Source of the DNA: Valencia hispanica
Taxonomy: Eukaryota > Chordata > Actinopteri > Cyprinodontiformes > Valenciidae
Direction: 5' to 3'
Length of the DNA stretch: 64,000 nt
Assembly: GCA_963556495.2 (NCBI GenBank)
Contig: OY747703.1
Coordinates: 56,576,796-56,640,795 of the forward strand
Part shown: positions 46,340-55,172 of the stretch, one piece after another
Layout: each line of letters opens with the position of its first letter
Numbering within the stretch: the stretch's first letter is position 1
Made by a program: the position numbers and the translations under genes
Notes under the pieces: model-generated
The model's database searches: none
What the model was told of the DNA's origin: nothing
What the model saw: the letters and a program-made list of their open reading frames with translations, nothing else

Positions 46340-46882
46340 TAATTAATCACTTTTACTGGGGGTTGTCAACTTGTTGTCAAAAAATGCGAGAGAAAACTCC
46401 ATAAAAATTCCATGATTAAAGGCATAAATTTTTTATATTTACACTAATACATTCTTTGACATTTTAAAGTCAGAAAAAAATTTGCTGCGATTTTAAATTA
46501 GTTAAATTAGTTATGTCCGACACAAGATTTAAGTGATAAATTTACAAGACACGCATCTGTTTCATTTCTAAAGTCTACGCGGTTCATGCGGCTCTTTTCC
46601 AGGATCAGAACGACTTCTCCTGGGTTCAGACTTGCTATGAACGCCTCGAGAAAACAGCAGACCCCATTATAAACTGTATTTCATATGAAGCAAACACTTG
46701 TCAAAACAGCATACCACGTAACAAATACTGGTGTGCTCTTTCGATGAAGTAGCCTAAACTGACAGACGGTGGGTATGCTATTCTGACGGGGTAGGCCACA
46801 TGGACAGAACGCCGGCCTGAGGTAGAACTGAACTTTGCAGCTGCTTAGCCTCCCCTGCAGGCCTGAGGGTCTCAAGAGATTA

Positions 46883-47355
46883 CAGGTGCATCTCAATAAC
46901 TTAGAATAGCATCAAAAAGTACATTTTCTGCAACAACTCAAGTCAAAATGTGAAACTCATCCTACTTAGATTAATTACACGCAAAGCAATGCATATATTT
47001 CTGATCGTTTAATGATTACAGCTTAAAGTTAATAAAACCCTAAAATTCAGTTTATCTGAAAAGTCTATCAAAAAAGACTCATGAGAAAGATGTCCATGTT
47101 GCATGTGGACCTTTTTCTACCTCTCTTTTACCTTCCACTCAACTTTCCATTTGTATGCTTGGTTACAGTACTGTGAATACTCGGTTTCTTCCGAAATGAC
47201 CTTTGGAGACTCACCCAGTTGTCTGGGGCCAACTGTCAAGTCAGCAGTCTTCCCTACAATCATAATCATCAAAAATAAACAGAAACAAACACGTGGAATA
47301 TATTAATCTGTGTGTAATCAATTTATATAATAGGAGTAAATAAATACAGGTCCCC
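46883..47355 (-). mobile_element. Internally deleted Tc1-like element
   Basis: The left terminus caggtgcatctcaataactt follows TA (46881-46882) and matches the ends of a Tc1 group common in fish. It continues with gtgaaactcatc and attacacgcaaagcaatgca. Only short pieces of the transposase N-terminal region are visible on the minus strand (tgacttgacagttggccccaga type, 47219-47240). A partial right end has gtgtgtaatcaatttatata. Most of the gene is deleted. Confidence 0.6.
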
Positions 47356-48016
47356 GGCCGTCTCATATTAATGACCACGGGGTGACTAATACGTTTCTAA
47401 TTTTATGATTAAGTTCAAAAATGTAATTTGATCAACCTTCAAAAACAAGAAACACAATAAAACTGAAATTAGAGGTTTAGTTTGCATTGATAAACTGTAA
47501 ATCTCATTGATCCTCCATGAAATAAAGAAAAGAGATGAATAATTTAAGTGTCTGATTTCTATAATCTGCTTGTTTTTTGGATCCCAGCTCCTTCCTGAGG
47601 CCCAGCAGGCCCTTCTCTCCCATCCTGGCAGGCCTTAATGCGACCTAAAATCCCTTCCCTGTTCATTTCTCATCACTTCTTCCCTCCCAGCTTTATGATT
47701 TAAAACCATATCAAAGGTAGCAAAAGAAAAGGAGGTTGCTCCTGTTAGGTGAATGTAGGTAAATTGTGCCAGAAAAGAAAAAGTGCCGGATAATTCAATT
47801 AAATAGTGTAATGAGGTAGAACCAACACTTTTTGTCTTTTTTTTTTCCTACAGGGTGGGAAGGAAAACAGCCAGCGTTGGGGGGTTTTTGTGCTTGTTTT
47901 TTTTTTTACCCATTTTTGTTGCAGATTTTGGCTGAAAACAAGAACTGTATGATGTTGAGGGGGTATTTTAAATGAAAGGTTCGGTTGTTCTATCTGCCTG
48001 TGTGAAATCTGTCTAA

Positions 48017-48020
<4 letters not shown>
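47356..48020. other. lef1 upstream flank
   Basis: No gene or classified repeat. Poly(T) runs at 47841 and 47898 precede the first CT tract. Confidence 0.5.
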
Positions 48021-48091
<71 letters not shown>

Positions 48092-48096
48092 TCTCT
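48021..48096. repeat. (CT)n tract upstream of lef1, first
   Basis: About 38 CT units with one A interruption near 48086. On the minus strand it is a GA repeat. It is the first of three such tracts within 1.6 kb. Confidence 0.95.
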
Positions 48097-48212
48097 GTTT
48101 TTGTGCGTGTTTTTTTTTCAGGGCTGAATCTGTACGCGCGTGGAGGAGCACGCGCTTTCCGCTATACTCTGGAATGCAGCCAGTCTCGCGCTTTGAATCC
48201 AAAACCCCAAAG

Positions 48213-48222
48213 CCTTTGATCT
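48213..48222 (-). promoter_or_regulatory. lef1: TCF/LEF consensus site (minus strand)
   Basis: cctttgatct, that is AGATCAAAGG on the minus strand, the full optimal TCF/LEF element. It lies 2.2 kb upstream of the lef1 ATG and about 350 bp upstream of the TATA-like box. A partial site ctttgaa lies nearby at 48191-48197. Function inferred, not shown. Confidence 0.65.
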
Positions 48223-48280
48223 TTTTTTTTCCCTCCCCCTCTTCGCCGTCTCCTTACCCGGAAGAGAACCCCCCCCCTCC

Positions 48281-48284
<4 letters not shown>

Positions 48285-48371
<87 letters not shown>
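48285..48371. repeat. (CT)n tract upstream of lef1, second
   Basis: About 40 CT units following a C run (48270-48277). It lies between the two TCF/LEF sites. Confidence 0.95.
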
Positions 48372-48374
<3 letters not shown>

Positions 48375-48512
48375 TGGGATGAACGCACACGTGGAAACGT
48401 TGGCTCGGGTCCACACTCGGCCCAAATTTAGTCATACAAAGGGAGAAAGGGGGAGAGAGAAGGGAGGAGGAGGGGGGGAGGGGAGGGGGGGATGAAAGAG
48501 CCAGCCGCCGCT

Positions 48513-48522
48513 AGATCAAAGG
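48513..48522 (+). promoter_or_regulatory. lef1: TCF/LEF consensus site (plus strand)
   Basis: AGATCAAAGG, identical to the minus strand site at 48213-48222 but in opposite orientation. It lies 40 bp upstream of the TATA-like element, next to GC boxes. Likely contributes to Wnt-responsive autoregulation; this is inference. Confidence 0.7.
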
Positions 48523-48531
48523 CAGCCGCGG

Positions 48532-48568
48532 CCCCGCCCCGCTGACCCCGCCCCCTCGCTTTATAAAG
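48532..48568 (+). promoter_or_regulatory. lef1: Putative lef1 core promoter: GC boxes and TATA-like box
   Basis: Two GC boxes (ccccgcccc at 48532-48540 and ccccgcccc at 48546-48554) precede TATAAAG at 48562-48568. A start site would be expected near 48590-48600 (ggattctcacgcaatctctc). The region 48500-48560 is locally GC-rich against an AT-rich background, and sits upstream of the lef1 ATG in the right orientation. No transcript evidence is available here. Additional or alternative starts closer to 50.0 kb are possible. Confidence 0.55.
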
Positions 48569-49527
48569 ATCTGCCTCCAGATCCCAACTTGGATTCTCAC
48601 GCAATCTCTCAGCGCTCAGACAGAAAACAAGCCCCTTCCTTCTCTTTGCTTTATCCCCCATCTTTATAGGAAAATATTCAAAACAGGCCAACTCGTTCTT
48701 TTCTTTAAAATATAATAATAATAATTTTAGGAACTGAGGTAATATGTTTGATAAGTTTTTAAAACAGAGCAAAAGCAATCTATTGTAAAGAGGCTAATAA
48801 TGATCTTGTTTACATTTTATTATATTCGCTTTCAGTTTTTTTGTTTGTTTTACTTTTGTAATATTTAATCATCGCACTCAAGTCTCTGATTTAAAGCCTT
48901 ATTTAAAAAAAAAATGTTTGCATAATTTAAAAGAAAATCACAATATTTCATATTATTTGTATTCTACTGACATCTTTCATTAAATAATCAGGGCTAAATC
49001 TTCTAAAAACAATTTTTTAAAGAATGATCTTCTGTTAGAAAATAAAAAGCAGCCGCATCTACTGGAGAGAACACGAGGTAAAAAAAGACAAAAAACAAAT
49101 CGGAATAAATGTCATATACAGAAAGTAGATGATGTTTGTCCAAGTGTGTTTTTATTATTTATGCATTGATATACATATTACTCTACAGTTCGTAGAGATT
49201 TTCAATCATTTTTAGAAACAAAATATCTACTGCCATTTCATGTCTTTAGTCATATAAATAAATTCCACTTTATTTTGTCCCCCCCCAAAAAAAAAAATCA
49301 ACAACAAATAATTAAATTCCATTTATTGTTGCCTAAAAAAATATATGAAATATATAAATAAATTCCCCAGTTTTTTTGTGTTTTTTTTAGTTTCTAACCG
49401 ACCATCTTAAAATCCTTTCTTTTTTTTCCTGGTCATCTGGACTTCTCCCTAATAGTTTGAGGGGAATAATGCTCGCAGGCTGCAGCTCCTGCTTCTCCTC
49501 CTCCTTGTCTCCCCATTTGTTGGGAGC

Positions 49528-49531
<4 letters not shown>

Positions 49532-49586
<55 letters not shown>
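49532..49586. repeat. (CT)n tract in the lef1 leader, third
   Basis: About 27 CT units, within the putative 5' leader. Confidence 0.95.
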
Positions 49587-49589
<3 letters not shown>

Positions 49590-50311
49590 AATCAGAGCCC
49601 CGGTTTCCCTTTCATCTCTCCTTCCTCCCAGTGACTGAAGGGGGAGAAGAGGATGAGGATGAGGAGGAGGAGGAAGGAGCGCAGCTACATTATGAACACA
49701 CACACATGCTGCTATCATTACGCTGTGGAAGCTCTACGGGAGCGGTGGGAAGTCGCTCCGCTGCACCTCTTCCTCTCTTGTCTTTCTGCTCCTTTTTTTT
49801 TGTTTTTTTTTCTGGTCTTCTGATTGTTTCAGGACTTTTCGCTTTTAATCGGTTTTCATCCGAGCAGCTCTGAGGATGTGTTTGTGGGCAGCTGATTCGG
49901 GTTAAAGCTGCGTTTTCCCCCCGCATCCATCAGTTTACCTTTCTCACCTCCGCACGGTGTTCTGCTTCTCCTACTTTTAACTCGGAAGCTTCATCTTCAC
50001 CGGATCACCAGGGACATATTTTTACTTTTATTGAAGCACTTTTTTTAGATGTAGCCCATACATATAGGCTATATTCTTTGACTCGCTTCCACGGGAATGA
50101 CTTTAGACTAAAACTGAGATTTGAACTTGTTTTTGTTCTTTTTCCTCATGACTTTAATCACTGCTCCGGATTCTGATCTCTCTAATCTGGCTCAAGAGAT
50201 TTAAGCTTTTTTAATAGTTTGGAGGAAGGAAAAAAATCCCGCAAACAGCAGCACCGCTCCTCCTGTTGCTTCAGCGTGAAAGAAAACACAAACCCACCGG
50301 CTGCTCTGCGT

Positions 50312-50330
50312 CCCCCCCCCCCCCCCCCCC
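50312..50330 (+). repeat. C19 run just upstream of the lef1 ATG
   Basis: Nineteen consecutive C residues followed by agctcgg, 53 nt before the start codon. The length may be affected by sequencing error. Confidence 0.9.
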
Positions 50331-50383
50331 AGCTCGGTGGGAGCTGACCTTCCCGCAGCCTCGGACCCACAAACCCCCGAAGC

Positions 50384-50590
50384 ATGCCTCAGCTGTCGGG
50401 AGGCGGCGGCGGCGGAGACCCGGAGCTCTGCGCCACGGATGAGATGATCCCGTTCAAAGATGAGGGGGACCCGCACAAGGAGCAGATCTTCGCCGAGCTC
50501 AGCCACTCGGAGGAGGAAGGGGACCTGGCGGACATCAAGTCCTCCCTGGTCCACGAGTCGGAGATCAGCCCCAACAGCAACAGCCACGAC
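50384..50590 (+). CDS. lef1: lef1 coding exon 1
   Basis: 207 bp, 69 codons ending exactly at a codon boundary (phase 0) before donor GTGAGT. It carries the whole beta-catenin-binding domain. A six-glycine stretch (residues 6-11) follows MPQLS, as in LEF1 of other vertebrates. Codon use is strongly GC-ending, unlike the surrounding AT-rich DNA. Confidence 0.97.
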
Positions 50591-51246
50591 GTGAGTCACG
50601 ATGGTTCCCAGATTCAACGCGCAGCTGCGGCTTTTTAAACGTCTCAGTGTCTCTCGTTCCTCCTTTAAACCCGAGAAATCCCGAAAGGCCTCAAACCGTT
50701 TCTGTTGGCTTTTTTATTTTTATTTTTTTACCTGGATTCATATCAGCTGAATCAGGCCCGGATCTGAACCAAATTCACTCCTAATCGAGGCAGAAAGGCA
50801 GTGACAGCATGCACGTTTAAAGTTTACCTGCAGGAACATCAAAGATCCTCCCAGATAACAAGCAGCTGGCCTGGAAAATCTCTCTAATAATCTGTATTTT
50901 TTCTCAAACAACAACAACAACAAAGCATTAAAGCAAACTATACATCTGGGCCTTTTTAGCTGCCTGGTTTTTGTTGTTGTTTTTAATCTGCTGCATCCTC
51001 GGCACGAGAAAATAAAAACACCAATTCACACTTACTTGCAGCAGAAAGCGGCGATTGTACCTTCAGATGCCTTCAAGCTGTCCCCCGTTTATTAGGTCCA
51101 GGACTCTTTAGCAGGGAAATCAGAATAGAAATGCATGAATCCATTTTGAGAAGGAAGATTTGGGGCCATGTATGCAGCCTGTGACGAGCGGACCCGAAGT
51201 GGTGCATCCTCTGCACACAAATCCGTTTAAAACCACGTATTCATCC

Positions 51247-51281
<35 letters not shown>

Positions 51282-54200
51282 CCTGGAAATCACCTGATCA
51301 TGTTCCTGCTAATTCCAACAGCATTTTCTAAATAAAAGCCCACAGAGATCATGTCTGGTGGCTGAGATCTGAAGGCATTAAAAACGCTTGCAGCCTGATC
51401 TGGTTTAAGTTGATGCTAAGTGGGATCAGCAGGAGAAATGCATGCATGTATAGCCTATATTTGTTAAATTGATTATACATGCATTAAAGTCTCCATTATA
51501 TTGCATGATCTAAGATCACTTTTTATGCATGTTTTATGCAGTGGAATGTGTGTGTGTCGGGCAGCTTCCCGTCAGCTCCTGGTTTTGCAGACAAAGTTGG
51601 GGGATAATTTTTAAAAATGTGATTGTATTTTATTTGGCTACCACCTGCACAGATCTGCACAGGCTCCTCACTAAATGAACCATGGGACTCACTCTGAAGC
51701 CATCCTGAGGGGATCTGAATTCCCTAAAAAAAAAACCGAGGAGGGATAATAACAAATCTTGTCTTTTTATTTGGATTTGAAAAGACGAAGAAGAAAAAAA
51801 GCAGATGATTGGTTTGGAAGAGCATTATCTGCGTAGAGATTTGAAACATTTTCTCGGTTTATATTAATCTGAAACGAGGCCTGAACCCTAAGATGAAGAT
51901 GAGAGTGGACCAGTGTTATTGGAAAATAAGTTAATTTGTAAGCTCCTTAAGGACATGAAGCTTAATTAAGTGGTTCCTCTGAAGCTTTGATGAAGGCTGC
52001 TCCATCTCCCTATGCACTTAATGCATGGTGTGTGTGTGTGTGTGTGTGTGTGAGAGCTTGTTCTACTTTCATGACGAGCGTCGGGATGGTCGAGTGTGTA
52101 GCTGGGAATTTTAAGACTTTCCTGGCTGATTCCCTTCTGCTTCTTTTTTTTCTTCTTCCAGGCAGCTAGACAGTCCCAAATAGCTCCAGATTCCTACCAT
52201 GACAAACACAGAGATCATCCTGATGATGGTGAGTAAATCACGGCTGTTCTTTTACCTGTGAGGCACCAGACTTTTGGCTTTAGTGATGAAGGGAAAGGCG
52301 ACCCAGTCTTATTTCGGTTCTGCTGATCCGAGTCTAGTCCTAGACACAGCTACCTGTTACCTCCGGCAGAGATGAGGGCGCCTGCAGGAATATAGGAAAA
52401 CAAGGACCGTCCATCGGCTGCAGGGGTCTGGGCTGTCTGTCACATCCAACATGTTGCATGACCCCCCCTCGGGACTCGTTGACCCTCCTCTTTTGGGACT
52501 CGTTGCTCCCTTCTTATTGTTGCCTGCAGGTCATTGTCAGAGGCTCTTCAGGAGGAGCGTGCCTCCTCTTTGTTCCCTGAATGAACCCCCCCCCCAACAT
52601 ATTCATGTTCATGTTGCCATCGCCAGAGGTGGGGAGGAGAATACCCCAAAATTGTACTGAAGAAAGAGTAGCACTTTGATAAAAAGGCTTCTTAAGTACT
52701 GAGTAACCGATTATAACATCTGATTTATTATTAAAATGTCAGATAGACAAAAATACAGTTAAGTGGAAAAAAAAACCCCATAAAAAAACACAAATTAATA
52801 AGACACTTTAAGGAGAATAAGCACTTAAAAAAGATAAATTCAACATAAAACCTATAAAACTAATACTTACAGTATGTATACATGTATGTTAGACAGTAAA
52901 GTACCTTCAGTGACAGAATATTAGTTTACTGAATCTTCATGATCTCCAAATGTCCAGTCTCTGCAGATGAAAAATGAACGTCAGAACAACAAAGCTTTTG
53001 AACAAACGAGAGGTCTCACTTTGACATAAACCCCAGTGTTCTGTCTCTGGAGCCCTTTTGGTTAAAACAAGCTTGTTCTTCATTTGGTGAAGTTACTCAC
53101 ATAGAGCATCCAGAAATTTGACTCAAGTAAGAGCAGAGATACTGCATGATAAGCATAATAATATTCAGATGCGGGTGCTAGTTACATTTACTCAGTTACA
53201 TTTACTTGAGTAAGTAAAAAGTACTTTTAGGAGTTGTGTTACTACACCGTACTTTATACTTTTACTCGAGCAATATGATTATGAAGTATGAAGTACGCTT
53301 ATTTGAGCAAAATCTCTGGATGAAGAACAAATATGTTTTAACCCAAAAATATGAGACACAGAGACCAAACTACAGTTTATAGCAAAGTGAGACCTCTTGT
53401 TCATACTCAAGCGCTGTTGTTTAATGTTATTTTCCATATGCTGAGCCTGTTGATCCATTTGCATATCAAAAAGTCTACATATTTCTATTTACATACGTAC
53501 CTACACATGTAAACATTATCTACTGTACTGTAGTTTCTGTACTCTACTGTAGTTTCATAATTTTTGTATTGAAAAAAGTGGGAGAACAGTTTCTTCCGTC
53601 TTAATTTGTTGTCTTATAATTCTGTCATTTTTTTATCATTTGTCATGATGTCTGATGGGATCATTTAGAAATATGAATTTAGCTGTTAATGATAAGTTAC
53701 TCATTACTTAAGTAGCATTTTTACCAAATACATTTCTACTCTTGATTGAATAATTTCTTGGATGGCTACGTTTTACTTTGACTTGGGTAAAAATAAATTG
53801 ATCACTATCCACCTCCGATCATTTTACTCAAGTGAAAGAAAAAAGTTCAGTGCGGTAAAAATACTCCTTAACATAAATGTAACTAGTTACCACCCACCTC
53901 TGACCGTTGACCTGTATACCAGAACCCCCCTCCCTCCTCGCCTGGCCTTATTAAAGCAGCTGAGTGCTGCTGCATCGAGGCCTCTTGAATCAAGCTCTCC
54001 CTCTCAGGTCAAAGGCGCAGAGGAACAGTTGGAGCGTCTCATGTTTTGACACAGTCTGTATGTTCTTCTAATTGGTGCTAATTGGCACAGAGGGGCCTCC
54101 ATTGTTCCCGGCATAATGCTGCCCTCCTCTCTTTGACGGGGGAGAAAGGAGGCGAACAAAAGGCCGAGGCGGAACGGGGCGAGGGGTTAAAGCCACAGAA

Positions 54201-54475
54201 AGCGATATCATCACTGCGTCTCGGGCCAGGTGAACTTTCTGAGCAGCTTTGAACGAACCGCCTCCAGTTCTGGTGCTTCATGAATCCAGTGTTCCTCATC
54301 CAACGTTACACAGACTTACTCCGGTTTTTGCTGTGTTTTTGTACCAGGAAAGCATCCAGACATGTACAGTAAAGGCCACCCGTACCCGGCCTACCCGGGC
54401 TACATCATGATGGGCAACATGAACAACGACTCCTACATGAACAACGGCTCCCTGTCGCCGCCCATGGCCAGAACG
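50384..54475 (+). CDS. lef1: lef1, lymphoid enhancer-binding factor 1, 5' part (exons 1-3)
   Basis: Joined exons 50384-50590, 52162-52228 and 54348-54475 encode residues 1-134 of LEF1, the HMG-box DNA-binding partner of beta-catenin in nuclear Wnt signalling. The start reads [20 protein letters not shown] and continues [10 protein letters not shown], the beta-catenin-binding segment; key acidic and hydrophobic residues are D19, E20, I22, F24 and E27. A second conserved helix ([14 protein letters not shown], residues 43-56) follows. Exons 2 and 3 give the ARQ...YHDK and HPDDGKHPD stretch, then [11 protein letters not shown] and NGSLSPP. This favours LEF1 over TCF7, TCF7L1 and TCF7L2. All junctions are GT-AG with phases 0, 1 and 0. 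The ATG has A at -3. Residues beyond 134, including the HMG box, are encoded outside the window. The full protein is usually about 370-400 residues. Confidence 0.97.
51246..51279. repeat. (AAT)n microsatellite, intron 1
   Basis: About eleven trinucleotide units. Confidence 0.95.
52028..52052. repeat. (TG)n microsatellite, intron 1
   Basis: About twelve TG units, 110 bp upstream of exon 2. Confidence 0.95.
52162..52228 (+). CDS. lef1: lef1 coding exon 2
   Basis: 67 bp, encoding [15 protein letters not shown] and then HRDHPDD plus the first base of a Gly codon (phase 1). Acceptor ...ttcttccag, donor GTGAGT. The YHDK...HPDD words are LEF1-specific and aligned with the mammalian protein. Confidence 0.96.
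52229..54347 (+). other. lef1: lef1 intron 2
   Basis: 2119 bp. A hAT-like element fills 52624-53902. The 3' flank (53903-54347) is unique. Acceptor is ttttgtaccag. Confidence 0.9.
52624..53902. mobile_element. hAT-like non-autonomous element, intron 2
   Basis: It starts cagaggtggggaggag and ends, reverse complemented, cagaggtgggtggtaac; the outer 10 bp are identical (CAGAGGTGGG), a hAT-type terminus. Subterminal words (ttactcgag, ttacttgag, gtaaaaatact) are inverted and repeated across the element. No transposase. Flanking octamers (gccatcgc and accgttga) do not match, so the target duplication has decayed or the limits are off. Confidence 0.65.
54348..54475 (+). CDS. lef1: lef1 coding exon 3
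   Basis: 128 bp: two bases complete the Gly codon, then 42 codons from KHPDMYSKG through [10 protein letters not shown] and [12 protein letters not shown] (phase 0 at the 3' end), donor GTGAGT. It corresponds to the region after the beta-catenin-binding domain that in mammals includes sequences in the context-dependent regulatory domain. Confidence 0.96.
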
Positions 54476-54876
54476 GTGAGTACCGGCTCGCTTCTGCTTG
54501 TGGAGATGAGCCTGAACCTGAAACTGCAGCTAAAACCAAAGCAGAGAAGAAGAAGAAGCAGATGGTTCCTGATTCCAAACGGTGGTCAGCTTGGAGACAA
54601 AATGGATCGCTGAACTATTTATAGAATACTTTTTACATGTAAAGGCGTTAGAAGAAACATAGGTTTCCAGTAACATCTGGTTTGTCATCCATTGGACCAA
54701 TAGAAATGTGATTTTTATTTCAAAATATTGTCCAATTTACCGGCTCGCAACTAATCTAGAAGAAGAAAATCCACTTGCTTCTCTGCCCAGATTCTCCAGG
54801 TTCTGTTAATAAGACATGCTGGGTCATTATAAACCCAACATTTAAAGGAACCAATAAAAAAAAAAAAACTACTTGG

Positions 54877-55172
54877 TAGGGATGAAAGAAAATATCCATA
54901 CGCCTATATATCGCGATATTTTATGTCACTTGTATCGACATTCAAAAGCAATGTATCGATTCTTGTTTTTATTTAATTTTTTTAGAATTTAAAAGGAACC
55001 AATGATGATGACAGTCACTGTTGTAGTAAAATTAAAAGTATGACTGGTAGTTTCTGGCTGTTTTCACCTTCTTCGTTCCAGTGGATCAACTAGATCTAGT
55101 AATAAAACAGAATGTGTTAAAGATATTGAGATAAATATCATATCACCAGTTTCTTGCCAATACACATCTCTA
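54877..55172. mobile_element. hAT-like non-autonomous element with 8-bp duplication
   Basis: The 296-bp element begins tagggatgaaagaaaatatc and ends catctcta, reverse complement tagagatg. Subterminal TATCG/ATATCG words are typical of a fish hAT family. Flanking octamers ctacttgg (54869-54876) and ctacctgg (55173-55180) match at 7 of 8. Confidence 0.75.

Larger units (their letters stand above)
44563..46824. mobile_element. Candidate older foldback-type element around a Tc1 copy
   Basis: The two ends form an imperfect inverted repeat of about 50 bp. Left: tcaggccgttctgacgg ... accatacccatcagaacggc. Right (reverse complement): tcaggccggcgttctgtcc ... ctaccccgtcagaatagc. The left end also folds on itself: gccgttctga (44567-44576) and tcagaacggc (44593-44602) are a perfect 10-bp stem with a 16-nt loop. 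The right end has a weaker counterpart (ttctg/cagaa, 46781-46809). A Tc1-like element accounts for 1477 bp of the interior, leaving about 780 bp of older element with no transposase. Class unknown. Confidence 0.45.
48592..50383 (+). other. lef1: Putative lef1 5' untranslated leader
   Basis: If transcription starts at the TATA-like promoter, about 1.8 kb would be transcribed before the ATG. It might be shorter because of a 5' intron or a downstream start. The leader contains a CT tract (49532-49586), a GAGGAtGAGGA-type stretch (49649-49674) and a C19 run (50312-50330). An upstream 138-codon open frame starts at 49457 and would overlap none of the lef1 coding sequence. A long structured leader would be in keeping with LEF1 in other vertebrates. 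Confidence 0.45.
50591..52161 (+). other. lef1: lef1 intron 1
   Basis: 1571 bp, GTGAGT donor and a pyrimidine-rich acceptor (ttttttcttcttccag). No repeat element larger than a microsatellite was recognised. Contains TCF/LEF-core words at 50838-50847 (catcaaagat) and 51985-51992 (ctttgatg), an ATA array (51246-51279) and a TG array (52028-52052). Confidence 0.9.

Noticed and set aside
48162..48431. Arg/Glu and Ser/Leu repeat proteins around the CT tracts
   Set aside because: Both are simple translations of the CT/GA repeats on the two strands.
54476..54613. Continuation of lef1 exon 3 in the same frame past 54475
   Set aside because: Frame after 54475 (STGSLLLVEMSL...) does not match LEF1, and a good GTGAGT donor is exactly at the homology end.
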